Positions 53,200-64,000 of a DNA stretch of 64,000 bases are shown here, piece after piece (positions within the stretch are counted from its first letter, which is position 1; each line of letters opens with the position of its first letter). The notes beneath the pieces were generated by a model. The model was not told the DNA's origin, did not search any database, and was given only the letters and a program-made list of their open reading frames with translations. The stretch is from Liolophura sinensis (Eukaryota; Mollusca; Polyplacophora; Chitonida; Chitonidae): contig NC_088305.1 of the NCBI RefSeq assembly GCF_032854445.1, positions 14,247,717 to 14,311,716 on the forward strand. The letters run 5' to 3'. The position numbers and the translations under genes were made by a program.

Positions 53200-54010
53200 A
53201 AATGCAAGCGACATCATCCAAATCGCTACATTCTGTGAGCGTCATCATCCAAATCGTCACATTCTCTAAGCGTCATCATCCAAATTGTCACATTCTCTAA
53301 GCGTCATTATCCAAATCGTCACATTCTCTAAGTGTCATTTTCCAAATCGTCACATTCTCTAAGCGTCATCATCCAAATAGTGAAATTCTGTGAGCGTCAT
53401 CATCCAAATCGTCACATTCTCCAAACGTCATCATCCAAATCGTCACATTTTGTAAGTGTCATCATTCCAGTCCTCACATTCTGTAAGCGTCTTCATCCCA
53501 ATCGTCGTATCCTGTTAGCGTCATCATCCAAATTGTCACATTTTTAGGCTTCATCATCCATACCGTCACATTTTGTAAGCGTTATCATCCCAGTCGTCAC
53601 ATTCTGTATGCGTCAACATTCAAATTGTCACATTCTCTAAGCGTCGTTATCCAAATCGTCACATTCTCCAAGCGTCATTATCCAAATCGTCACATTCTCT
53701 TAGCGTCATCATGCAAATCGTTAAATTCTCTGAGCGTCATCATCCAAATCGTCACATTTACCAAGCCTGATCGTCAAAATCGTTAAATTCTGTGAGCGTT
53801 ATCATCCAAAGCGTCACATTTTGTAAGTGTCATCATTCCAATTGTCACATTTTGTAAGCGTTATCATTCTAATCGTCACATTCTGTAAGCGTTATCATCC
53901 TAATCTTCATACCCTGTAAGGGCCATCGTCCAAAGCGTCGCGTTGTGTAAATGCCATTATCTTAAGCATCACAGTTTTTAAGCTTCACCATCTTTAACGT
54001 CGCATTTGTT
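53200..54010. repeat. Minisatellite, about 31 bp unit
   Basis: About 25 copies of 'agcgtcatcatccaaatcgt' plus 'cacattctcta', increasingly degenerate toward 54 kb. Confidence 0.85.
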
Positions 54011-54532
54011 AAGCATCGTCGCACTAAACGTCACATTTTAATGGAGCACATTTGTTACGCTCTAAGCGTCTCTTGTGTTGTCTTAAGGCTCACATTTGTT
54101 ATACGCCATTGGCTTCGGTGACACATTTGTTAGCTGCCATTGTGTTTATGATCACACTGTTAAGCGTTGTTGTCTTAAGGCGCCGCGGGTGTTAAGCGTA
54201 TTTGTCTTCAACCTCAAAATGTTGATCGCTATTATCTTCAGCGTCAGATTTATTAAACAGTATTGTCTTAAGCCACATTTTTGCTATAAGCCAATAGCTT
54301 AGAGGAAAAATTTTCAGCGATGTTGATAGCCCAAGGGATATAGATTTCCCATTCGTTTAACGTCGTACTTAATTTTTATTCAGTATTTATTTATTACTGA
54401 TTCAGTGAGAAGACTTAACGAAGGTATGTAAGCCGCACTAACCGAGCCATTATACTAATACGGATCAACTAGTCCTTGCTCTTAATGCTTCACCCCAAGA
54501 CAGAAAGTTACAAATTCCTCTTCTAAGGTCAT

Positions 54533-54612
54533 AGGTGTCACCCGACTCGGGATCGACACTGGATATACCGTCTCTCTAAGTGGACGCTCTACCGACTGAG
54601 CTATGGGGGCCA
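54533..54612 (-). other. tRNA-like sequence (probable SINE head)
   Basis: The minus strand begins 'ggcccccatagctcagtcgg' and continues 'tagagcgtccac', a very good A box and D-arm. The B-box region 'gtcgatcccgagtc' is weaker and the acceptor stem does not pair, so a tRNA-derived repeat is more likely than a working tRNA gene. Confidence 0.5.
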
Positions 54613-55829
54613 GTTGTGTACAAACCTACGGGATGGCCTTATTGGGATGTAACTTGCAAACTGACCATGTAGGATGGCTCTGAGCTCTTGGAGGTAACAC
54701 TGGAAAGTTTTCATTAGGTTTATTAAGTTCACGCTTCGTGTTTACACTCACGTTTACTGCCAGCAGTTTGTTTTGTAACTTGTGTCTTCTCCGGGAACGA
54801 GATAAATGATATCCGGAACTAACCACAAATTCGCAATTTTGCGATCCCACTAGAGATACAGCTTTCGCTTGTTTAGCTGTCTTTGCAGCCTTAACATTTC
54901 TCAAGAAAAAATCGCAAAAATAGCATGTTTTGCTGCAGGGTCTATAGGTAACGGTCTTTTATTTACAGTATAAAAATGACATTTTATTTCTTTTATGCGT
55001 CTAATTTGTTTAACGTGATTTTTTCATATCCCAATAATTCACTACCTAAGCGCAATTTATAATTAGAGACGTGAAATTTTTTGTATTGTTAGTCAAAGCT
55101 ACATTAAGCTGGCGTCTTTTGTTGCTGTTAAAAGTTATCTACCAACTAAAGGAAAACCTGGTAACATTATTTACACCAGGATGATTGCTGTACCCGGGAT
55201 GCTATGTCAGCGTGGCCTAATCATTGCCGATAAACTTAGGGCAGACAACCCACAGATATGGCTGGCTGTTTTACATTTTTAAATGCACACGGGTATGGCT
55301 GATTAAGCTCAAGATGACGAAAATTAATTAAGCCTACGTGATTTGCATCGTTAAGCCAAGAAACAAGATACTACAAATTTTATTTGAGTTTAAGCAACAA
55401 CGCATCTATCTCCGGGCAGCTTACCCTATCTTTACAATTCATTGCATACATTCATGTGAAAAAATTCTCACATCAGGCCCGAGGTGAATGCATGAGACAA
55501 TACAGCCATAACGATTTGAAAGCGAGTGTTTTATTGGCCAGGTGTTGATATAAACGTGTAGGAAATTTCATTTAGTTAGCCAATTAAACATGGAGACCAA
55601 CTTGACGTGTTGTTTGTCACCGATTTTTTAAGTCAGGGGATGAATCCCCCTCCCCCCCCCCCCCCCCACCTCGACTAAATGCTTAGCTGATGTATTCTGT
55701 ACAGTGTAATAATTTTCTGTCTGATTACAGACGTTTTGACTGTTTTTGCCCACAGGATAAAAGTCTAATTCAAATGAAAACAAACAGTAAAATTTCTTTA
55801 CTTGGACTATATAATACAAAGAAACTCAC

Positions 55830-55859
55830 CCGCAATGGTATAGTGGACCCAAGCGAGAA
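55830..55859 (-). CDS. Possible 30-nt exon, end of a signal peptide
   Basis: A pyrimidine-rich acceptor (ctgttctgttctgttgcag) is followed by 30 nt ending GCGG|gtgagt. In the frame that exits in phase 1, as required by the exon at 52874, it reads L-A-W-V-H-Y-T-I-A and would give a Glu junction, a plausible end of a secretion signal. No in-frame ATG is present nearby, so the start would be on a further upstream exon. Phase fit and hydrophobicity are the only support. Confidence 0.3.
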
Positions 55860-57399
55860 CTGCAACAGAACAGAACAGCAGGGTAACAAATAATTCACCA
55901 CATCAACACATTTATGAAGTAACGGCAATTCGATACATTTCTAGATCACATCAATACATATTACACGGTAAGATTCTGTGTACCATCGGTTGTTCTGGGA
56001 TGTATTGATTGAATGACTGATTGAGTGATTTAGTGATTTACTTCCACGCCTTACAGGCGCTAAAATCAGTTCACGTGTACTGACAACAGTCATGCTAGAC
56101 TAACTACTATGTATAGTTTTGTAAAATATTGAAAAAGGTTTGTAAAAATAGCAGTCTGTTCTTCCGAATATTTTTCTAGAAATTAATTGAACTTCATATA
56201 AATTAATGTTTTCATATATATAACAGGACAATAAAAAGTTTACAGAAGTCGTCAAAAGAGATGGTGTTTACAACTGTTCAGAAATATCAGCATCAAATTT
56301 CAATTATCTTTTTAGCACTGAAGATAGACCAAAGTACTTACTTATTGAAACGGTTTTTTGTGCGTGTGATAGATGAAGTGTTCATTTTGGATTTCATTGG
56401 GACACAAAGTATTTGAAACAGTCAACCCCATTTAGCCTCGCGCCATTTACAAGCACACATCTTTATTTGCTAGAAAAAGTTATTTTATTATTCGAAAGTT
56501 AAATCTGATTTTTAACTTAGCGCACCAATTTACAAGCTTTCAACTACAATATGTACCGACTTGGTCTTGTTAGATAAAGAGATGAGGCTGTATGTTATCA
56601 GCATATACTAAATATTGTAATGGTAAATATGATCTTGTTATGGCTGATCGTAAGCGTCTTGAAGTGTCCCAGTTAGTTTATTTCCAACGATCCTACCATA
56701 CCATACGCCTACAATACATACAGGATTCTAACCAGAAAAGCAAACTCCCAAAAGCAATAACTTCTGTTTTTTAACACAACTACGTCTAGTTTTACAAACA
56801 AGTCGAAGATCAAGCACTTTTCAAGATATTTACAGTCCCATTTGGCAATTACAGCTCTTGCTTACTGGGTTTATATTCCTTGGCAAATGTTTTAGCTTAA
56901 TAGAAATTACTTCGTCTTAAAAAATGATCCATCAGGTAAATATGTCCGCGTCTAGAGACGAAAAGTCTGTTGATTTTAATGACACCAACATTTACCGCCA
57001 AAACTTGTACCAAGCAAACACTGCTACCTCCATTTAACATCAACAATTTCCACCTGAAAGTCGGGTAGGACACGCACCCCGCACTGTACTTAGAACGTCA
57101 TGAATTTACTATAGTGAGTTGGACTTGATGCGTGGACAACACGCATCCGCCAGTGTAGAACAACAGATTAGCACTGCATGCAGCGCACAATCAACACTCA
57201 TCCGCCAGTGCAGAGCAGAAGATTAAAACCGAATGCAGGACACGATCAACATATTTAATTCAACATTAACATTAAGCATTGAGAACCGAAAACGACGAAC
57301 AAGGTCAAGTTCTTTGAAAAACAGCATTTGACACGACGTGCCGGACACAATGCGTGGAATAAGCAGTAACAATTAGCACTAAGAGCAGGGCAAGTTAAA

Positions 57400-57925
57400 C
57401 ATCTCCTAGCTTGCAATAACCATTAACAATCAGCACCAAGAGTAGGACAAGCCAGAGACGGACGCGACGAACAATCCGTAGCCTACAGTAAATATTCACA
57501 TTTAAAATTCAGAGACGGACAAAACAAACACTCCACAGCGTACAGTAAACATTCACGTTTAACAATCAGAGACGGACACTCCGTAGCCTACCGTAAACGT
57601 TCAAATTTAACAATCGCAGACAGACACGACAAACAATCCGTAGCCTACACTAAACGTTTACATTTAACAATCAGAGACGGAAACGACAAATATCCCGTAG
57701 CCAGCAGTAAGCATTCACATTTAACAATCAGAGACAGACACTCCGTAGCCTACAGTAAACGTTCACATTTAACAATCAGAGACAGACACGACAAACACTC
57801 CGTAGCCAGCAGCACTTCTAACAATCAGAGACAGACACTCCGTAGCCTACAGTAAACGTTTACAATTATCAATCAGAGGCGGACACGACAAACAATCCGT
57901 AGCTTAAAGTAAACATTCACATTTA
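57400..57925. repeat. Minisatellite of 'gacggacacgacaaacaatc' type
   Basis: Compound repeats of 'cacatttaacaatcagagac' and 'ccgtagcctacagtaaacgt' with variable spacing. A weaker copy recurs at 58480-58550. Confidence 0.75.
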
Positions 57926-60064
57926 GCGACCACTTACACAAAGGCCTCGTGAGTCTAAGTTTAAGGTAAAGCACACAAACCTCGGTCGTAGACTGAGTTT
58001 ACAATCGTACACGAAGAGATTTTAAGCAACGATTGTTGTAACTTACAATCGGGTCAACTCTTTTGTAAATATTTACAATTGCCTCACAATAAGCTGTAAG
58101 TACAAGTATTTGCCTTAGGTAGACTGTTGGTACTTTTCGACTCCGTTTGTAAAGATGTGCAAAGTAATTGTCTCGAAAAAATATCACTAACATTTTTTCA
58201 TATGGTGTTGTTGGTAACTGCTTAATCATTATGATGTTGAACCCTTTTGAATATGAAGGTAAGAAAAGTTAATAACCGGTACATTGACCAATTACACAGG
58301 CTACATTTATGTACGAGTCACAGTCATATTTTGCCTACTATCGGGATTCTAACAAAAATTTTCAATGGTCTTACAATTCTTTTGTTTAAGCGACGAATTT
58401 TTTAATCAATTGTTAACTCAGTTGTAAGGTCTACAATCGATTGCAACTACAATATCTATGTGCAAGCGGGCCCAGTGAAGGACACGACAAAAACTCCGTT
58501 GTCTCCAGAAAACAATAAACTTCAGCGACTAGAGACGGACACGACAAAAATTTTGTAATCTCCAACAAGCATCACCCTTTAACACCAGTATAAAATATCA
58601 AATAATCAGCAGTTACTAATACGTGCACTACAAACAGTTCACAGTCTGCAGTAAACATTAACATTTGATATATACCGAGAATTGAGAAGAAGCAACAATC
58701 CCCACAATATATTAAATATATTTAATATATTTAGAGATAGTAAACATAATACTACAGAGAGCCCGATAAAAAGTGTGTGACAATCATGACAGATTATTTG
58801 TGTGTATGAGAATCTTTAGGCCCTGCCAGGTCAACAAAATGTGTCGTATTAAGCTAGGGCCCGGTTTCACGAAGCACTCTTAACTTTACGTTCACTTGAT
58901 TACGATGGCAACCAGTACTTTCGGCAATACGTCGTTTTTGTGACCAGATAGAAATGTTAGTTGCAGCTACATGTATATACCGATTCTCCAACTTCACATA
59001 ACATTTAGACAACTGCGTGACAGCTTCACTCAAACATCTTAATTGCAAGGAATAAAGTACAGACAAAATGAAGCAATCAAACGACCAGGGACAAGCTCTT
59101 GGACATAATGAGAAATGAATTTACCAGATCCTCTACTGGAGAAAAAACATTTTGCCGATGACCTTTTTTCTTGCATGTGAAGAAAGTTCTGATGTTGAGT
59201 AGCGCGCATGATAGTTTCTGCATACGGTGAATGATATAAACGTCATTACGTAGGTTTAATGAAGGCACATTTTTTCCGCACTTGGTGTGTCTCATGCAGA
59301 CATGCCTAGCGGCAATGTTCTCCAAGCATTCTATTAAGAAACCAATGATAATTTGTCCCAAGCTATTTACTACTCTGTGTCGGTTACACCGTGTCCACAG
59401 AGTTAATAAACATTGTCAGTGTTGCGCGATTATTTTTTTCCTGCATGCACTGATAATTTTGAGATTTGCAGTCTGTCTCTATATGTAGGCCCAGTTAGCC
59501 AATAAATCTAGTGACTCTTTATTCCATTGAGCTCTTTGAGGTTTAGATGGTGCCAGTCAAAGTTAATATTTTTTTTTTGTTTCAGTTCCGTTTACACGCA
59601 CGATCTCCATGGGAGTCTTTCCCGTTTGGTGGTTGGTTTGTTACGCTCAAGGTTTAAATGTCACACCTACATTATTTGAGCATCTAACAACAGAGGGTCG
59701 TCTTCAGCGCAGACTCCAACCAATCCCTTAATCCACATAGTCTCAAACAGGGCCGAGCCCAGATATTACCGCTCTTTCTTGTCAACCGCTAGGACACACG
59801 GTGTGGATTCAGACCGGAAATTGGATATGGCATTTGGGAATTTTTGCTGTTGGTGTGGCCTTTGTGTGGTCTAACGTTCGTCCAAGACCATTTGTTTACT
59901 AAGCAATATTGTGTGCGTACACTGTGAGTCACACGCGGAAGTTCATCAGAACTTGACAAAGTTCGGTGGTTTAGCACCCTACTTTCTCCGTCTTTTCTGT
60001 GACGTTAAGCAAAAATTAAATCAAATCCAATGCGATTTCCTTCAGCTGACTATTAAATCATGGA

Positions 60065-60125
60065 AGGGAACTCATTTTATATTCTTGAGTACGGCGTAAA
60101 ACACCAATCCAATAAATCAATAAAT
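60065..60125 (+). mobile_element. SINE tail fragment
   Basis: Sense tail only ('attcttgagtacggcgtaaa' then 'aataaatcaataaat'). Confidence 0.6.
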
Positions 60126-60184
60126 CAGAAGTCATTTTGGAAGGCTAACATAATTAAATAACAACTTGTTGCGTAAAAAGATTT

Positions 60185-60365
60185 TCTTTATTTACTTGAC
60201 TGGTGTTTTACGCCGCACTTGAAAATATATCACGTATGCAACAGTGGTAAGCATTATGGTTGGAGGAAACCAGGCACAGCCCAAGGGTTATCCGCAAGTT
60301 GCTGACAGATCCTCACACGTACGACTGGAGAGGTGGCCGGCATGAGCTGGACTTGAAGTCAAAAA
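60185..60365 (-). mobile_element. SINE copy
   Basis: Antisense copy from tail to 'gcatgagctggacttgaagt'. Together with the sense tail about 60 bp away it makes an inverted pair. Confidence 0.7.
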
Positions 60366-61493
60366 GACATAAAAAAGACGGGCAGCAAATCTGGAGAAAT
60401 ATCACCCACAGAAACATTTGAAGGAAATGCGCCTATTCCTTTCATATGTTCAGGTCAGTCGGTTCGGTATTGGAGTAGAGAGATAACTTTTCATTTCCAA
60501 TGCAGAAGCCGTTGAACTTTTTAGACAGAGATTATACAACTTTAACGTGAATTCCGTCCCGCGCTAAGCGCTTCTAGTTGCCATGTACTATAAGATATTC
60601 GGTTCACGAAGGGGTCCCAAATGAGCCTCGCCTATCCACTTACTTAGCCACTCTAACAATAAATTTTAGATTATCCCGCTTCTGTCAAAACCTTTTTCAT
60701 AATTTATACCACAAATAAACTCAAAAGCACAAATTTTAAATAAATGTTGTGTAAAATGCATGCAAATATGAATTATTGTTAAACATTCATTTCAAATGTG
60801 TGTAATTAGGCAAGTGAACGTTTTAAACCACACCTGCACATCATTAGCACTACATGTAGTTTCTCACTCCCGCCTGTCCCTTCCATTACATACATGACTT
60901 GCCCTCAATACGTGTGCATCTTCAACTGTTTTACGCTACATGCGATTTTTTTCTTCTTGACATGTAATTTTTGATTTAGCGCATTTTCCGTTTCTTTCCG
61001 TTTTGTTTGTTTGTATCCAGTCGTTCAGGTCTAACTGGAGTTCATTAAAAAATAGCTGGCATTTTATCTTGAATCAGGTATACTGAGTTTATTGCCAATC
61101 TTTTTTGCTACTTTTTTATTTTGCTGAAATTGTTGATTGTGTAGATAAGAGATCGGAGATAGCTGTCTAGTGTTTAAGGTGGGGCTTTGGAGAGAGGGAT
61201 GATGTATTATAAGTTGTATGTATGTGTGGACAATTGCTCCTTTCAGTCCCCTACCCATTGTGAGGACGATGTTAGATCGACAATCTGACAAAGCGAAACT
61301 GTGTCGATCTCTCGGAGATAGAATAACGTTAACCCCAGAGGTGGTTTCACGACCGAGATGTTGGAAGTCAAACCATTTGCTGCACTAGTTTGAGTAAATG
61401 TAGCAATAAACAACGCTACAGAAGTGTGATGTCAACTAAATAAAACCCATGCCATACACGTAAACCTAAAACGTATCATTCTTAACACTCATT

Positions 61494-61495
<2 letters not shown>

Positions 61496-61559
<64 letters not shown>
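61496..61559. repeat. GA microsatellite followed by a G-run
   Basis: About 53 bp of GA dinucleotide followed by about ten G. Confidence 0.95.
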
Positions 61560-61560
<1 letters not shown>

Positions 61561-63454
61561 AACTAAGACGTCATATTTAAGATAACCATAAACTGCTACT
61601 TGAACATATAGGATTACTGTTCAGAGGGCGATATGTACAACCATTAGCTTAGCAGCACTGCTTCTGTAACATTGTCCTACAAATTCGCATCTTTTGGGCT
61701 CATTGCTTCCCTTCCCAAGAAGAAAAAGCCAATCCTCATTTACAATTCATCTGAGCAAAGTAGTCCACACTTTTTTTGCTCATATAAATAAGTGATGTTA
61801 ATTTATTCACATCCAAACTCGTCAATAGCATTACCATACTTATCGCTTTGATTCTAAGCCAGATTAAAACTAATACTGGGGCAAAAAAGTTGCATGCCTT
61901 GACGATAATGTGGAGATAAGCGAACTACTGATGAGGCCAATGACGTGTTACGCTCTTGTGTTAAACTTAAAAGCAACAGCGGTTTTATGTAATTGCCAGT
62001 CCTGACTTTCAACATGCTGCACTGGAACGTGTATACCCCAACTATCATGACTCGTGCGTTCAGCCCTTTCTACCTACATGTACATTTATTAAAGACGTAA
62101 AACATCAAACATCGTCCAGGGTGGAACACATAAAAAAGCACTGTTTACGTCTTTCTCTGTTGCCGTTTTTTTCTCTGTTTCTCTAAGGACTGCCGCATCT
62201 CACATGCATTACGTCATCATTATCGGGCCGGTTTTCGAAAACTTATTAAAGCTAAGCCAGCTTAAACTGTTAATAAAAGCCTTGATCGAATTGGGAATGG
62301 AAAGTGAAGGGAGGGAGGGGGAGGGGGTATTTAGCTGAGACTAGAGTTAGTGTCACGTTTAACACTTGTGGACCACTGGGCCCAGTGGACTAGCCCAAGT
62401 TAAGACAATAAAGGGGAACCAGATATACAGTTTACTGTAATGCGTTTACACACTTCTATTTCTCATTTGTTATCAACTCCACGAATGCATCTGACTTCAC
62501 GATTGCTTCCAACGACACTTTTCACGACGAAATATATGTCACACGGACACATTTCCACTGATATACAAAATTGCAAACAATTAACTCCTCAGTGTGCTCG
62601 ACTGTGCCGAACAGCGTATGCAATTATTGTACAAATGTGTCTCTTCCACAACGGAGCGTGAAAATTAATGAAGCTTGATCAGCTTTGCTACTGATAAAGC
62701 ACATAAAGGTACTGGCAGCGATATGGGACATTGCTTGGCAAGCGCGTTTTCTTTTACAGTCGGTTGTAGTAAGTTAATCATCGTTTCCGTAAGCCTTTTC
62801 GCTAAATGATACTGTTGATGTGTTAATGGTAAGTATTCAACAATAGCACCTTGGTATTGTCAGAAAACGGAAAGGAATAACTGCAAACGTCACAAATGCA
62901 ACTGTCTAACTGATTATCATTTCAGATGACACGGTCACGAAGTGCCTGTCATTACATATATTTACATATCGATGTATATCGATGCTAAGTCAGTGTGTTC
63001 TTTTTTTTTCGTCACCAGTAACTGAGCTACACAAATGTTCACAAAAACAAAAAAACATCACAAAAACATCATGAAAAAAAACAAATGAAAAACCTCAAAA
63101 TTGACAGAGAGTAAAGGCTTAACGGGGGAAGACAACATAATATAGAACAAAAAGTATGGGTTTTTTTTAATACATATATTTTATGGATTATTCACTCGAC
63201 TGAAGTAAATACCGCAATGTAGAAAAACAAGCAGAAATAGACGGTGCATTTTTTCTTTGGTGATCCCAGAAGCTATAAAACACGCTTTGGTGTTACTGAG
63301 ACATGTGGCATGCATGTTACATAAAAATAAGATCGAGTCGAAATTTCTAAATCTCTCAACCTCTATTTTAGATCGGCCCATACTGCCTTTCACGTCCTGT
63401 ATATGACGGTGTACAGATAAGATGCTTCATGGGGTGGAAGAAACCCACTGGAGC

Positions 63455-63830
63455 CCCAAGGCTCTACTAGCCTCAGCCACTAGTCCTAGCCAGCAGTAGT
63501 CGCCACTAGCCCAGTCATTAGCTCCATCCACTAATCTAGCTGCACTAATCCTAGCCACTAGGTCCAAACACTAGTCCCATCCACCCATATCCTCTATCCC
63601 CTACCCACTACTTTTATCCAACCATCTCATCATTTGGCTCTACCCGCTGACCCAAGCCACTAGTCCCAGTCACTAGTCCTATCTGGTTCTAGCCACCATT
63701 CCTGCTCAGTGGTCCAAGCTACTAATCCTATCCAATACTCCTAGCCACTAGACTTAGCCACTAGACCTCGCCACTCGCCTAAGCCACCAGTCCTGTCATC
63801 TGGCTCGAGCTAAAATCTAGCCGTAGTCAA
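63455..63830. repeat. 'ccactagtcctag' minisatellite
   Basis: Degenerate 12-18 bp repeats built on 'agccactagtcc' across about 370 bp. Confidence 0.75.
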
Positions 63831-64000
63831 TCTGATAATTTATCGGATAATTGGTGCTAATTACATATAACCTTTTAGATATAAAAGCCTGTGAGTTTCT
63901 CGTAGCATAGGCAACTCCTCACATAAAGCATTAAAATAACTACGTACCGAGGTTAGACTTAGTTTTACAGACCAAGAAACGTGGAAGTGGATGCTGAATA

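Larger units (their letters stand above)
52875..64000. other. Upstream region or 5' introns, no firm exon
   Basis: Repeat-rich sequence with several minisatellites, a tRNA-like element, two SINE pieces and microsatellites. Except for the doubtful 30-nt exon at 55830 I can support no coding sequence, promoter or CpG-rich start region. Confidence 0.5.

Noticed and set aside
54533-54612. Functional tRNA gene
   Set aside because: A box is good, but the acceptor stem does not pair and the B box is degraded; it fits a tRNA-derived repeat better.

Overview
The window looks like intronic and exonic DNA of one very large animal gene. There are no long open reading frames. Coding sequence is confined to short exons with GT/AG borders, separated by introns rich in tRNA-derived SINE copies, minisatellites and microsatellites. 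The recurring SINE tail (a 'gtaaaacaccaatcaaataaataaa' type end, with a tRNA-like head) and the overall texture suggest a lophotrochozoan, most likely a mollusc. That assignment is inference from repeat style and not a database result.

One minus-strand gene explains essentially all coding sequence from 52874 down to 1129. It encodes a secreted-type, cysteine-rich protein built from small domains. At the 5' side four exons (52787-52874, 52336-52397, 52028-52115, 48067-48131) encode two copies of an eight-cysteine domain, each split by a phase-2 intron. A 30-nt exon at 55830-55859 may be part of a signal peptide. Then come 62 intact exons of 111, 114 or 117 nt, all phase 1 at both ends. Each encodes one complete six-cysteine domain of the form C-x16/17-C-N-x-C-x-C-x3-G-x3-C-T-x3-C. 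This fits the first half of a von Willebrand type C (VWC) module and is close to the pacifastin inhibitor pattern, except for a longer first loop. The spliced array in the window is about 7.3 kb of coding sequence (about 2440 codons) with one residue between the last cysteine of one domain and the first of the next. No initiator, stop codon or polyadenylation site was identified, so both ends probably lie outside the window or were missed.

The array changes along its length. Domains 1-16 (46714 to 31181) are old, individually diverged and widely spaced. Domains 17-55 (30267 to 9038) are close relatives arranged as nested repeats. A roughly 250-bp exon-plus-intron unit is repeated inside a higher-order unit of F, R (2-4 copies), N and S type exons, with a period near 2.23 kb. 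Units at about 19.2-21.4, 21.4-23.6 and 23.6-26.1 kb are nearly identical, introns included. The 3' part (domains 56-62) is again diverged and contains a decayed exon (8227-8340). A truncated exon (9938-9960) lies in the intron just upstream of domain 55.

No other gene is supported. The remainder is intron or upstream DNA with about 18 SINE copies or fragments, a terminal-inverted-repeat element at 14541-14833, and minisatellites at 13.98, 30.4, 36.1, 37.5, 39.5, 41.0, 46.8, 49.6-51.3, 53.2-54.0, 57.4 and 63.5 kb. The region 56-64 kb holds no exon that I can recognise.
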